Origin: PBB1 sp046154125
Lineage (GTDB): Bacteria > Pseudomonadota > Gammaproteobacteria > Burkholderiales > Burkholderiaceae_C
Direction: 5' to 3'
DNA length: 64,000 bases
Assembly: GCA_046154125.1 (NCBI GenBank)
Contig: JBJXEJ010000146.1
Location: 19,302-83,301, forward strand
The notes beneath the pieces were generated by a model. That model was not told where the DNA came from. It saw only the letters and a list, made by a program, of their open reading frames with translations, and searched no databases. Shown here piece by piece: positions 16,056-25,674 of this stretch. How positions within the stretch are numbered: position 1 is the stretch's first letter; each line of letters opens with the position of its first letter. The position numbers were made by a program, and so were the translations under genes.

Positions 16056-16927
16056 ACGCGATGCAACTCACCCTCGGCCGCACCGGCATCACCACCTCGG
16101 CGCTGGTTCTCGGCTGTGCGCGCCTGGGATCCGCGTTGACGCCGCTGGGGCGGCGCGAATGCGTGGCGCTGATCGAAGAGGCGTTCGACCTGGGGGTTCG
16201 GCATTTCGACACCGCGAGCATCTATGGCCAGGGCGACAGCGAGCGCTACATCGGTGAGGCGCTCCAGAATCGTCGCAGTCAGGTTTGCCTGTCGAGCAAG
16301 GCCGGTCAGCGGCTGGGCAGCAAGCAGGCGCTGATGTCCCGATTCAAGACGCCGATCCGCTGGTTGGCGGCGCGTCGAGGCACGCTGCGGCAAGGCGTTG
16401 CCGCGCAGCGTTCGAAGGGAATCCCGCGCTGCTTCGAGCCCGGTTACATCGAACGGTCGCTGCACGACAGCCTGCGCCGCCTGCGCACCGACCACCTGGA
16501 CATCTTTTACCTGCACAGCCCGGACGCCGAGGTGCTGGACGACGACGAATTGATGGCCTCTGTCGACGTGCTCCGGGCAAAGGGGATGTTTCGCGCCTTC
16601 GGCGTGTCCTGCGACGACGAGAAGGTGGCCTGGAAAGCCGCTGCGCACGGTGCCGTCCAGGTGGTGCAGTTCGCGTTCGACGACCACCCGAATGGACGGT
16701 CCCTGCTGCGCGAGCTGGCGTGCCGAGGCAAGCTGGCGGTGTTGCGGGGATTCACCGCATCGGAGTCGCGCGAACGTCTGACCGGCGAGGCACTGAGCCT
16801 GCGCTTCCGGCAGGTTCTGCCCCTGCCGGCGCTCGGTGGACTGATCTTCGGCACCACCAGCGCACAGCACCTGCGGGACAACATCGCCGCATTCGAGCGC
16901 GCTGCGGCTGCGGAGCGTGCCGCGTGA
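16052..16927 (+). CDS. Aldo/keto reductase
   Basis: A 291-residue NAD(P)H-dependent oxidoreductase of the aldo/keto reductase superfamily. The catalytic tetrad is visible: Asp in HFDTAS, Tyr in IYGQGDSE, Lys in LSSKAG and His in FYLHSPD. It starts LTLGRTGITTSALVLGC and has the LRRLRTDHLD segment. In this place, between an O-acyltransferase and a GMC-type oxidoreductase, it may reduce a keto-sugar or other precursor of an unusual polymer constituent; that is inference. Its start overlaps the upstream stop (ATGA) and its stop overlaps the GTG of the next gene (GTGA). Confidence 0.88.
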   Translation: MNAMQLTLGRTGITTSALVLGCARLGSALTPLGRRECVALIEEAFDLGVRHFDTASIYGQGDSERYIGEALQNRRSQVCLSSKAGQRLGSKQALMSRFKTPIRWLAARRGTLRQGVAAQRSKGIPRCFEPGYIERSLHDSLRRLRTDHLDIFYLHSPDAEVLDDDELMASVDVLRAKGMFRAFGVSCDDEKVAWKAAAHGAVQVVQFAFDDHPNGRSLLRELACRGKLAVLRGFTASESRERLTGEALSLRFRQVLPLPALGGLIFGTTSAQHLRDNIAAFERAAAAERAA

Positions 16928-18582
16928 TCCTCGACCTGTCCCGCCTCGATCTCACCCAGCCACTGCGTGCGGCGGTGTGCATCGTCGGTGCGGGTGCGGC
17001 CGGCATCACACTGGCATGTGAGCTCGACGGCGCTGGCGTGCCGGTGCTGCTGCTCGACGCCGGTCCGGTCCAGGGTCGCGGTGAGGTCTCGCAGGATCCC
17101 TACGAAGGCAGCAGCGATGGGGTGCATGCGACGCCGAGGTTCTTTCGCCGGCGAGGCTTCGGCGGTACCACGGCCATCTGGGGCGGGCGTTGCGTGCCGT
17201 ACGACCCGATCGACTTCGAGGCTCGTCCGCACGTCTCTGCCAGCGGCTGGCCCATTGCCTACGACGAGGTGGAACGGCACTACCCGAAAGCGATGGGCTA
17301 TTGCGATGCCGGCGCTTTCGAGTTCGATGCGCGGCAGGCGTTCGACCGACACGGTGCACTTGTCCCCGGACTCGATTCCGGCGGTGGCGTGATCACCGAC
17401 GAGATCGAGCGGTACAGCTTGCCGACCCACTTCGGAACGCGATACCGCGAAAGGCTCAGGGCTTCGCTCAATGTCCGTGTGCTCGGCTCGATCCAGGTGA
17501 CCCGATTGGTTCGCGACGGCGACACCGGCCGCATCGAAGCCGTGGAAGGCCGCGTCGGAGAAGACGGTCCCCGCGTGCGCGTCGAAGCCGGTTGCGTCGT
17601 GCTGGCCACCGGCGGCATCGAGGCCCCGCGCCTGCTGCTGGCGTCGGATGGGATCGGCAACCAGCACGACAACGTGGGCCGCTACTACACCTGCCACGTC
17701 GAGAATTTCATCGGAACGCTGCGGCCGAGGCGTGCGGGCAGCGCGTTCCACTTCGAGAGGACGCGCGATGGTGTCTATGGCCGCCGCAAGCTGACGCTGG
17801 ACGCCGAAACGCAGCGCCGCGAGCGACTTCTCAACATCTCGTTCCGACTGCACTATCCCAACGTCGCCGACGCGACCCACCGCAGCCCGGTGCTGTCGGC
17901 GGTCTATCTGGCGAGGCGCACGCTGATCCCCGAATACCGTCGCATCCTGCAGTACGGCGTGGGCGAATCGGTGACGACCTCACCCACCCGCGAGCATCTG
18001 CGCAACGTGGCCACGGGTCTGCCGCAACTGGCTCGCTTCGGTGTCGACTGGATGCGCCGTCGTGTGCTGGCCGAACGAAAGCTGCCCTACGTGCTGGTCT
18101 CCAATGCCGATGGCAGCTACGTCCTCGAATTCAATGCCGAGCAGACGCCGCTGCGCGACAGCCGCATCATGCTCAATGGCCGCGCCGATGCCTACGGGAC
18201 GCCCCGCGTGCACGTGGCCTGGCGCCTCGGCGACGACGACATCGACAGCATCTGCCGAGCCTGCCGCCTGGTGCGTGATCGGGTGCAGGCCTCGGGCGCA
18301 GCGACACTGGAGTTCAACGATGCCGGCCTGCGCGAGGCCGTGGCCTTGTCGGTGCCGCTGGGTGGCCACCACATCGGCAGCACGCGCATGGCCGATGACC
18401 CGAAGCTTGGCGTCGTTGACCGTAATGCCGCCGTGTTCGAGACCCCCAACCTGTTCATCGCCAGCTCGTCGGTGTTTCCCACGTCGAGCCATGCCAACCC
18501 GACGCTGACCATCGTGGCCATGGCGATTCGCCTGGCCGCCCACCTGCGAACGACGTTCGCTTCATCGGGGGGTGCTGCATGA
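16924..18582 (+). CDS. GMC-type FAD-dependent oxidoreductase
   Basis: A 552-residue flavoprotein. The N-terminal dinucleotide-binding motif reads CIVGAGAAGITLACELDGAG. FGGTTAIWGGRC is the typical second FAD contact, VVLATGGIEAPRLLLAS the middle block, and the C-terminal GMC domain reads GGHHIGSTRMADDP and SSVFPTSSHANPTLTIVAMA. It would oxidise an alcohol group, probably on a sugar or lipid-linked intermediate. The start is GTG at 16924, fixed by the GTGA overlap with the aldo/keto reductase. The pairing of a reductase and an oxidase suggests a two-step sugar modification, for which no direct precedent is evident from sequence alone. Confidence 0.87.
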   Translation: MILDLSRLDLTQPLRAAVCIVGAGAAGITLACELDGAGVPVLLLDAGPVQGRGEVSQDPYEGSSDGVHATPRFFRRRGFGGTTAIWGGRCVPYDPIDFEARPHVSASGWPIAYDEVERHYPKAMGYCDAGAFEFDARQAFDRHGALVPGLDSGGGVITDEIERYSLPTHFGTRYRERLRASLNVRVLGSIQVTRLVRDGDTGRIEAVEGRVGEDGPRVRVEAGCVVLATGGIEAPRLLLASDGIGNQHDNVGRYYTCHVENFIGTLRPRRAGSAFHFERTRDGVYGRRKLTLDAETQRRERLLNISFRLHYPNVADATHRSPVLSAVYLARRTLIPEYRRILQYGVGESVTTSPTREHLRNVATGLPQLARFGVDWMRRRVLAERKLPYVLVSNADGSYVLEFNAEQTPLRDSRIMLNGRADAYGTPRVHVAWRLGDDDIDSICRACRLVRDRVQASGAATLEFNDAGLREAVALSVPLGGHHIGSTRMADDPKLGVVDRNAAVFETPNLFIASSSVFPTSSHANPTLTIVAMAIRLAAHLRTTFASSGGAA

Positions 18583-19817
18583 CCCGAGGCTTGTGGATCA
18601 CCCGCTCGCTGCCTTTCCCGCTGGACACCGGCGATCGAATCTACAGCGCGCGCCTGATGCGCTCGCTGGCGGACGCAGGGGCCGATCTCACCGTGATCGG
18701 ATTCGCGCCGACGCTGATCGACGCCGTGCCTGTCGACTGGCCCCTCCGCTGGCGCGTGGTGCCTGGTCGTCCGCACGGCACGCTGCGCTCGCTGGTCAGT
18801 GCGATGCCGCTGGTGGCTGCCTCGCACGCCACTGCCGCGTATCGGAAGCAGATCGATGCACTGTCCGCTGAAGACTGGGACTTCGTCGTCTTCGATCAGT
18901 ACGGAACGGGCTGGGCCCTTCCGGCCTTCGTGCGCAGGCATGTCGCCGGCGGCGGGCCGGTGCTCGTGCATGTGGCGCACGACCACGAAGCGTCGGTCTA
19001 TGCGTCGCTGGTGCGCGGGTTCAAGGGGCCGCTGCTGAAGCGGCTGGGCCTGTGGCAGAACGGGCTCAAGACTGGCGCACTCGAGCGACGGATCGCGCGC
19101 AGCGTCGACCTGGTCACGGCCATCACCGAAGAAGATGCGGCCCGCTTTGCCGCCGATGCCCCGCGCACTGCGAGCGTGGTGCTGACGCCGGGCTACAGCG
19201 GCTCGGTGTCGAACCGTGTGATCGTGGATGCCGACGTACCGCGCAACGTGGTGATGGTGGGCAACTACAACTGGGTGGCCAAGTCGGAGAACCTGCGGCA
19301 GTTTGTCCAGGCCGCCGATGCCGCGTTCTTCGAGCATGGCATCACCCTGCACGTCATCGGGTCGATGCCCGATGCGCTCGCCAGCGAGATTCGAGCCAGC
19401 ACGCACGCGACGGTGCTGCATGGCTTCGTCGACGACATCGCGCCGCATTTCGCAAGTGCCCGCCTCGCCGTGGTTCCCGAGGAAATCGGCGGCGGATTCA
19501 AGCTCAAGTTCCTCGACTACATCTTCGGCCGGGTGGCCATTGCGAGCCTCACTCACGCCACCGCCGGCCTGCCCGACGAGATCCGTTGCGCGATGATCTG
19601 CCGCGACGACCTGCCGGGGCTGGTGCAGGCCATCGTCGATCACATCGACGACACGGCGGGCTTGTCGAAGCTGCAGCAGTCGGCCTTGGCGGCAGCGCAG
19701 GCACGCTATCGCTGGGAGGACCGCGGGCACGCCTTGCTGGACGCGATCCAGCGACTCGTGCGTCGTCCCTCTGCGGCGGCGCGGCCCCCGTCTGCCACGC
19801 GGGAGGCCACGTCATGA
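18579..19817 (+). CDS. Glycosyltransferase (GT-B, family 1/4-like)
   Basis: A 412-residue glycosyltransferase. It begins GLWITRSLPFPLDTGDRIYSARLMRSL, a form common in stp-type EPS glycosyltransferases, and has VHVAHDHEASVYASL in the acceptor domain. The C-terminal domain includes VMVGNYNWVAKSENLRQF, LHVIGSMPDAL, LHGFVDDI and the acidic VPEEIGGGFKLKFLDYIFG block (a variant of the usual E-x7-E region). It probably adds a sugar to the lipid-linked unit. It overlaps both neighbours by four bases. Confidence 0.84.
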   Translation: MTRGLWITRSLPFPLDTGDRIYSARLMRSLADAGADLTVIGFAPTLIDAVPVDWPLRWRVVPGRPHGTLRSLVSAMPLVAASHATAAYRKQIDALSAEDWDFVVFDQYGTGWALPAFVRRHVAGGGPVLVHVAHDHEASVYASLVRGFKGPLLKRLGLWQNGLKTGALERRIARSVDLVTAITEEDAARFAADAPRTASVVLTPGYSGSVSNRVIVDADVPRNVVMVGNYNWVAKSENLRQFVQAADAAFFEHGITLHVIGSMPDALASEIRASTHATVLHGFVDDIAPHFASARLAVVPEEIGGGFKLKFLDYIFGRVAIASLTHATAGLPDEIRCAMICRDDLPGLVQAIVDHIDDTAGLSKLQQSALAAAQARYRWEDRGHALLDAIQRLVRRPSAAARPPSATREATS

Positions 19818-21004
19818 CCGTGAACTCGCGGTCGACCTGGCTGTTCGTCGATGCGATCCCGCATTTCGGTGGCCATGAGGTGATGCTGTTGCGCTGGCTC
19901 GAGGAACTGCTGAACGATCCACATGTGTTGCCGCGCCTGCTGGCGCGTGACGGCGGCCGCTTGTTCGAGTCGGCGCCGGCACGCACCCGTGTGACGCCGT
20001 TCCAGGCTGAACGCAACAGCGGCTCGTTGCGTGCGCTGCGAAATCTCTGGCATGCCTGGCGGGCGTTGCGCCGCACGCTGCAGGACGAGCAGCCGGAATG
20101 CGTGGTGTTCGCGTCCGGTGCGCTGGGCTATCAGATGGTGCTGGTCGCGTTGGCGCGGCTGCATGGCGCGCGGGTGCTGGTGTACGTGCCTCTGCTGGAC
20201 ACCTTCGCTTCGATGGGCTATCGCTTCGGTGCCATCAAGGACGTCTTCGTGCGATGGTTCTATGGGCGTGTACCGCACGGTTGGGTCACGATTTCAGCCG
20301 GGCAGGCCGCGCACTTCGTTGCGTGGGCCCGGCCGTCGGGACCGGTGTTCGTGCTGCCGAATGCGGTCGCGCGCTCGATCGAGACTGCGGGGCGTCTCGT
20401 GCCGCGCGAACTGAATCATCCCGACCGCTTGCGTGTGCTGGTCCTGGGCCGCCTCGATGCGCACCAGAAGGGTCTGGATCTTCTTGTCGATCACCTGCAG
20501 TCTGCAAAGCCCGAGGTGCAGGACCGGCTCGTCGTCTGCGTGACCGGTGAAGGTCCGTATCGCGAGTCGATCGAAGCGCGGCTGCGAGGCGACCCCGCGC
20601 TGGCGCGCTGTCTTGAACTGGGCGCATGGATGCCCGCACAGCAGGCCATGGCCGCCAACGATGTGCTGCTCTTGCCGTCCCGCTTCGAAGGCGTGCCGCT
20701 GGTGATGCTGGAGGCGATGGCGCTCGGTCTGCCGGTGGTTGCGTCCGACCTGCCGGGCATCAGGGCGTATGTGCCCAGGGAATGCCTGTTCGACGTGGGC
20801 GACCTCGCTCGTGCGTTGCAGATCCTTCAGTGGCTGGCCGATGCCGGGGTGCGGCAGCGGTTGGCCGACTCGGGCCGTGCCGTCTTCGAGGCCACCGCCT
20901 CCGGGCGGGCCTTTTCCGAATCCGTGTCTGCCCTGACGCGAGACATCGCCGCGCATTTCGGTCAGTCACCCTGTCATCTTCCCATCAACGAAGCGAGACG
21001 CTGA
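19814..21004 (+). CDS. Glycosyltransferase family 4
   Basis: A 396-residue GT4 enzyme. The start has a family-like glycine motif (DAIPHFGGHEVMLLRWLEEL), and the C-terminal domain has VLVLGRLDAHQKGLDLLVDHL, VCVTGEGPYRESIE and PSRFEGVPLVMLEAMALGLPVV (E-x7-E). ATG 19814 overlaps the upstream stop; the same frame is open further upstream but runs through the previous gene. The stop (TGA) shares its last base with the next ATG. The sugar donor is unknown. Confidence 0.88.
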   Translation: MTVNSRSTWLFVDAIPHFGGHEVMLLRWLEELLNDPHVLPRLLARDGGRLFESAPARTRVTPFQAERNSGSLRALRNLWHAWRALRRTLQDEQPECVVFASGALGYQMVLVALARLHGARVLVYVPLLDTFASMGYRFGAIKDVFVRWFYGRVPHGWVTISAGQAAHFVAWARPSGPVFVLPNAVARSIETAGRLVPRELNHPDRLRVLVLGRLDAHQKGLDLLVDHLQSAKPEVQDRLVVCVTGEGPYRESIEARLRGDPALARCLELGAWMPAQQAMAANDVLLLPSRFEGVPLVMLEAMALGLPVVASDLPGIRAYVPRECLFDVGDLARALQILQWLADAGVRQRLADSGRAVFEATASGRAFSESVSALTRDIAAHFGQSPCHLPINEARR

Positions 21005-22062
21005 TGCACACCCCCGGCTCTGCCGATCTGTCGGCGCATGCCTCGACGATGCGGAACTTGAGTGCCGCGCTGGATCGGATCGGCGATCTGATTCCGCCCG
21101 GCTCCGAAATCGCGTACCTTGACTACCCCGTTCACTTCAACGTGGGCGACCAGCTCATCAACCTGGGCGCCGAAGCCTTCTTTGCGCGCATGCGTTACCG
21201 GGTTTCAGTCCGGCTCTCGCTGTTCGATCTGTGCCAGATCGACTGGGCAGTTCCCCATCGATCGACGCTGAAGGAAACCGCCCGCCGCAAACTGGCCGAA
21301 CTCGACCCTGCGGCAGTCATCGTGCTGCACGGCGGCGGCAACTTCGGTGACATCTATCCGGAGTTCCAGGTGATGCGTGAACGCGTGATTGCCGCGTTTC
21401 CCGAGCGCCGTATCGTGGTGTTGCCCCAAAGCCTGCACTTCTCTTCGCCAGATCAGGAACGCGCCAGCCTGACCCGACTGCTGGCGCATCCCGATCTGCA
21501 CGTGTGTGTGCGCGACGCCGAGTCACAGGCCGCGCTGCGTCGCTGCGTCCCCGATGCCGGCATCCTGCTTCCCGACATGGCGCATGCCCTGTGGGGCATG
21601 ACCGACTGGGCCGTGCCGCAGTTCAGCAGTGCGAGCACGCTGGTGCTGAGTCGCACCGACGCGGAATCGACCGGTCTGCCGACCGATGTGGCATCGGCCT
21701 CCCAGTTCGATTGGCCCGACATCGTCCAGCGGTCCGACCAATTCGCCTTCCGCGCCATACGAAAGGCGATGGCCGTGAATCTGGACGGCAGCTATCGCGT
21801 ACCCGTGGCGGCGTGGTACCGCCTGCGCGACCGGCTGGTGCGACGGGCGGTGCGCTTGTTTTCCGCGCACGGCCAGATCGTGACCGATCGCCTGCACGGG
21901 ATGATCCTGTCGGCATTGCTGGCCCGACCGGTGCAGTACGCCGACAACTCCTACGGCAAGCTGTCGCGATACGCCAGCGCCTGGCTCGACCCCAGCCCGA
22001 TGATCAAACGCCTCGGTGCCGACGTGGCCGCGGTCGCAACCGAGGAAGCCACGGCATGTTGA
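21004..22062 (+). CDS. Polysaccharide pyruvyl transferase
   Basis: A 352-residue protein of the polysaccharide pyruvyl transferase family (CsaB/ExoV/EpsO type), which moves a ketal pyruvate from phosphoenolpyruvate to a sugar. Signatures are YPVHFNVGDQLINLGAEAFF, VIVLHGGGNFGDIYPEFQ, VVLPQSLHFSS, VCVRDAESQAALRR and the C-terminal GQIVTDRLHGMILSALL. Pyruvylation would give the polymer negative charge. It follows the GT4 gene with a one-base TGATG overlap and overlaps the next glycosyltransferase by seven bases. Confidence 0.9.
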   Translation: MHTPGSADLSAHASTMRNLSAALDRIGDLIPPGSEIAYLDYPVHFNVGDQLINLGAEAFFARMRYRVSVRLSLFDLCQIDWAVPHRSTLKETARRKLAELDPAAVIVLHGGGNFGDIYPEFQVMRERVIAAFPERRIVVLPQSLHFSSPDQERASLTRLLAHPDLHVCVRDAESQAALRRCVPDAGILLPDMAHALWGMTDWAVPQFSSASTLVLSRTDAESTGLPTDVASASQFDWPDIVQRSDQFAFRAIRKAMAVNLDGSYRVPVAAWYRLRDRLVRRAVRLFSAHGQIVTDRLHGMILSALLARPVQYADNSYGKLSRYASAWLDPSPMIKRLGADVAAVATEEATAC

Positions 22063-23045
22063 CCTCTTCCTTCCCGCAAGTGCCCCTGGCGACGGTGCTG
22101 ATCCCGGTCTACAACGCCGAGGCCTATCTGCTCGAGGCGCTTCGCAGCATCAGCGCGCAGACCTTCGCCGACTTCGAGATCCTCGTGGTCGATGACGGAT
22201 CGACCGACCGATCTCCCGAGTTGCTCGCCGAGTACGCCCGTGCTGATCCCCGGCTGCGGGTGTTGCGGCAGGCCAATGGCGGCATCTCGGCGGCGCTCAA
22301 CCGAGGCCTCGAGGATGCACGTGGAGAGTTCATCGTGCGCATGGATGCCGATGACGTGATGCTGCCGCCGCGCATCCAGACGCAGGTCGCCTTCCTCCAG
22401 GCCCACCCCCGACTCGGTTTTTGTGCCAGTGCCATGGAAATGATCGACAGCAAGGGCAGGGTGTTCGACCGCTACAGCCCGCGCCCGCGAACTGAAGCCG
22501 AACTCGACCAGATGATGACCGACCGGTTGCCCATCGTGTACACGCATCCGACCGTGACGTACCGGACGGCTGCAGTGCGAGCGCTGGGTGGCTACGACCG
22601 CGAACAGGAGCCCTGCGAGGACATGGACCTGTTCGGCCGATTGATCCTGGCCGGACATCGCGGTGTCGTTCTCCCGGAAATTCTGATGCGATACCGCGTG
22701 CACGGCCACAGCATCTCGGGCTCCAAGATCGCCCAGCAGGTCGCTGCGCAGGAGTTCGTGCGTGCTGTCTTCTATGCCCGGCGAGACGGTCGCATCCTGG
22801 GTCGGGCGGAGTACGAGAGCCAGGCGCGCGCTGCCTCCTGGCCCGAGCGGCTTCGAGCGCGGGCGCGTCTGCGCTGCACCGTGATGCAACGCACGTCGCT
22901 TTACCGGCGAGCCGCGGGTCAGCCCTGGAAGGCCCGTGCCTGGATGGCCCTGGCGGCCATGTATCGGCCCTGGCCGGCCTTGCGTGCGGCGTCGCGGCTG
23001 CTGCTGCGGCCGGACCGGAGCTCGGTATCGGCGCGCAGGGCCTGA
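22056..23045 (+). CDS. Family 2 glycosyltransferase
   Basis: A 329-residue GT-A glycosyltransferase. ATVLIPVYNAEAYLLEAL opens the nucleotide-binding domain, followed by VVDDGSTDRSPELL and VRMDADDVMLPPR (DxD metal site), and then QEPCEDMDLFGRL as the acidic base region. It has no strong membrane segment. ATG 22056 overlaps the pyruvyl transferase by seven bases, and its TGA shares one base with the flippase ATG. It probably acts on the locus 1 repeat unit. Confidence 0.9.
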   Translation: MLTSSFPQVPLATVLIPVYNAEAYLLEALRSISAQTFADFEILVVDDGSTDRSPELLAEYARADPRLRVLRQANGGISAALNRGLEDARGEFIVRMDADDVMLPPRIQTQVAFLQAHPRLGFCASAMEMIDSKGRVFDRYSPRPRTEAELDQMMTDRLPIVYTHPTVTYRTAAVRALGGYDREQEPCEDMDLFGRLILAGHRGVVLPEILMRYRVHGHSISGSKIAQQVAAQEFVRAVFYARRDGRILGRAEYESQARAASWPERLRARARLRCTVMQRTSLYRRAAGQPWKARAWMALAAMYRPWPALRAASRLLLRPDRSSVSARRA

Positions 23046-24562
23046 TGGCATCGGACGCGCCGCCGCCCGCGCACACGAACCGCGAGGCAACGGCGCGAGC
23101 GCTCGTCTGGACGCTGCTGGAGAGCTTTGGTCTTTCCGGGCTTTCCGTGGTCGCGCTGGTGGTTCTTTCACGCTACGTGAGTCCTGCGGAGTTCGGCGTT
23201 GCCAGCCTTGCGCTGGCCGTCGTGCAGATGGCCACGGTGATCGTCGAACGCCTGTTCCACGACCCATTGATCCAGCGCCGGGACTTGACGGCGCGTGACA
23301 GCGCAAGCGCCTTCTCCGCGACGGTCGTCCTCGGCATCCTGCTGATGTTGTCGTGCTGGGTGGCGGCGCCGTGGCTCGCCCGGACATTCGGCCAACCCGG
23401 CATGGCTTCCTTGCTGTACTGGATGTCGACAGGCATCCTGGCAGCCAGCCTGAGCACCGTGCTGATCGCGCTGCACCGGAGAGAAATGGCGTTTCGCGCG
23501 CTGGCCGTGCGTTCGCTGGTCGCACGTGCTGTCGCAGCGCTGATCGCGATTGTCCTGGCCATGTGGGGCGCAGGCGTCTGGAGCATCGTCGCCCAGCAGG
23601 TGTTGACGGCGTCACTGGCGGCCGCAGCCCTGTGGTGGCTGAGCGCCGTTGCGCGGCCCCATCTGGCTTGGGACGGTCGAGCCTTGCGCGAGATGGTGGT
23701 GCTCGGCATCCCGTCGACCTTGCAGCAGTTCATGTGGATCGCCAACGCCCGACTCTTTCTCCTGCTGGCCGGCACGCAGCTGAATGTCGTGGCGCTGGGC
23801 CAGATCGCACTCGCGTTTCGTGCGGTCGACATGATGCGCGACCTGCTGGCCCAGGCGGTCTCGCAGCTTGCTCTACCCCTTTTCGCGCGCGTAGAGCGTG
23901 AACAGGGCGACCGTCGCCGCGCGTTCGTTTCTGCAGTCCGCCTGACGTCGGCCGTGATGCTGCCCGTGTTCACCGGTCTGGCGGTTCTGGCGCCGGAAGT
24001 CATCGAATTGGCCTTTGGCGCGCAATGGTTGGCTGCGGCACCGTTCGTGAGCCTGCTGGCCCTGCTGACCTTTCACTTCTTTCCGCGCATGTTCGTGACG
24101 CCGCTGCTCAGTGCGTTGGGGCGACCGGCAACCACGATGGTCGGATCGCTGGTTCAGGCCCTGTTCATCGCTGCCGCCCTGTGGATGGCTACTGATCCTT
24201 CACCGGCGCTGGTGATGGCCGTGTGGGCCTCGCGTCTCCTTGTGAGCACGCCGATCGACATGTGGATGCTCAAGCGCCTGGCCGGCATTGGCTACCTCGA
24301 TCAATGGCGAGGTGCATTCAATCCAGCGCTGGCCAGCGCCGTGGCAGCAGCCGCGATGACGGGGATGCGGCTGGCGGGCTGGCTCCCGGCCAGCGTCTTG
24401 CCGAGGTTGATGCTGTCCGTCATGACGGGTGCGGCCCTGTACGGACTGACCTTGTGGTTGATCGATCGCGCCTTGCTGAATGAAGTCCGGACCGTTTTCG
24501 CGATGGCGGTATCGAGAGGCAAGTCTCGTCCCGCGTCGTCGTCCGGCGGAGACCGGCCATGA
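23045..24562 (+). CDS. Polysaccharide flippase (Wzx/MATE-like, oligosaccharide translocase)
   Basis: A 505-residue polytopic inner-membrane protein with 12-14 hydrophobic segments, of the polysaccharide-synthesis (PST/Wzx) type in the MOP superfamily. Features include LSRYVSPAEFGVASLALAVVQMATVI near the N terminus and QFMWIANARLFLLLAG in the second half. It would flip the lipid-linked repeat unit to the periplasm for the polymerase encoded at 12.0-13.3 kb. It overlaps its neighbours by one and four bases. Confidence 0.88.
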   Translation: MASDAPPPAHTNREATARALVWTLLESFGLSGLSVVALVVLSRYVSPAEFGVASLALAVVQMATVIVERLFHDPLIQRRDLTARDSASAFSATVVLGILLMLSCWVAAPWLARTFGQPGMASLLYWMSTGILAASLSTVLIALHRREMAFRALAVRSLVARAVAALIAIVLAMWGAGVWSIVAQQVLTASLAAAALWWLSAVARPHLAWDGRALREMVVLGIPSTLQQFMWIANARLFLLLAGTQLNVVALGQIALAFRAVDMMRDLLAQAVSQLALPLFARVEREQGDRRRAFVSAVRLTSAVMLPVFTGLAVLAPEVIELAFGAQWLAAAPFVSLLALLTFHFFPRMFVTPLLSALGRPATTMVGSLVQALFIAAALWMATDPSPALVMAVWASRLLVSTPIDMWMLKRLAGIGYLDQWRGAFNPALASAVAAAAMTGMRLAGWLPASVLPRLMLSVMTGAALYGLTLWLIDRALLNEVRTVFAMAVSRGKSRPASSSGGDRP

Positions 24563-25674
24563 CACCACAGCCAGCCTCACAGCTGCGGTTTTTCGACTTC
24601 CTGAGGGGCTGGGCGGCCCTGCTGGTATTTCTCCACCATGCAGCTCTGCTGGGCAACGGACCCGCGCTGTTGAGCGATGGTCGTGTCGGCGAACAGGCCG
24701 TGAACGCGTTCATGTTCGCATCTGGATTCCTCATCTATTACCAGAGCGCCATCAATGCGTCGTACGGTGGATTTGCCAGCATGGGAGGGACGTGCAACTT
24801 CTACATTCGTCGCTTCTTTCGCATCGCGCCGGTGTACTACGTGGCGCTTGCGCTGGCCTTCATGGCCGGCACTCAGCTTGGCGAGGCACGCCAGGCCATT
24901 GCGGCCTTTGCTCCGCAGACAAGGACCGACTTGAGTCGCTACTTCATGGCCGATCCCCTCGGCAACGCGCTGATGCACGTGAGTTTTCTTTTCGGGCTGT
25001 TTCCCCGATTTGCATTCAGCACCCCCTTGCCGGACTGGAGCCTGGGCCTGGAAATGCAGTTCTACCTTGTGTTCCCGGTGATTTTCCTGGCGCTGAGGAA
25101 GCGTTTCCTGCCGATGATGTTCGTGCTGCTGTTGACGGCGCTCGCGGTCCGGCTCGGACTGAAGCTGGAGGGCATCGCGTATCCGATGCCTTCGTTTCTG
25201 CCGCTCAAGTTCCACAACTTTGCGGCTGGAATGGCCATTGCTTATCTCCACCTCAATCCGACTGTGCGCCGTTGGCCGCTGTTAGCGCTGATCTTGTCTT
25301 CTGTTGGTGTTGGCGAACGTTCTCTGTGGATGCCGGCCATCGTGCTGATCTGCCATTCCTTGCTTCATCAGCCTGAGTCAGGTCATGCCCGTCTCGACGC
25401 GCTGTTCGGTCACTGGACAAGCAGATGGCTCGCCGATCTGTCCTATTCGGTCTACATCCTTCATCTGCTCGTGGTGCTGCCTGTGTTTGCGTGGGCGGTT
25501 CCGTTCACCTCTGTCTCGATGACGGACTGGTGGGCGGTGTCGCTCGCGACGCTGGGCGTTGTGCTGATCTTGTCTTGGGCGGTGATGCACTGGGTGGAAG
25601 CTCCGGGCATCCAGATCGGCAAACGGTTGTTGCGCAGGCCTTCTCTGCCCCAGGCCATTCGGCTCGCCAAATGA
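24559..25674 (+). CDS. Acyltransferase family 3 (OafA/ExoZ-like) membrane protein
   Basis: A 371-residue polytopic membrane O-acyltransferase. The N-terminal motif LRFFDFLRGWAALLVFLHHA contains the conserved R and H residues, and YIRRFFRIAPVYYVALALAF the following RR/RIxP motif; about ten membrane segments follow. It would acetylate or otherwise acylate polymer sugars, and is the second membrane acyltransferase of the locus beside the OpgC-like protein. It overlaps the flippase by ATGA; its own stop overlaps the ATG of a 24-codon frame. Confidence 0.88.
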   Translation: MTPQPASQLRFFDFLRGWAALLVFLHHAALLGNGPALLSDGRVGEQAVNAFMFASGFLIYYQSAINASYGGFASMGGTCNFYIRRFFRIAPVYYVALALAFMAGTQLGEARQAIAAFAPQTRTDLSRYFMADPLGNALMHVSFLFGLFPRFAFSTPLPDWSLGLEMQFYLVFPVIFLALRKRFLPMMFVLLLTALAVRLGLKLEGIAYPMPSFLPLKFHNFAAGMAIAYLHLNPTVRRWPLLALILSSVGVGERSLWMPAIVLICHSLLHQPESGHARLDALFGHWTSRWLADLSYSVYILHLLVVLPVFAWAVPFTSVSMTDWWAVSLATLGVVLILSWAVMHWVEAPGIQIGKRLLRRPSLPQAIRLAK

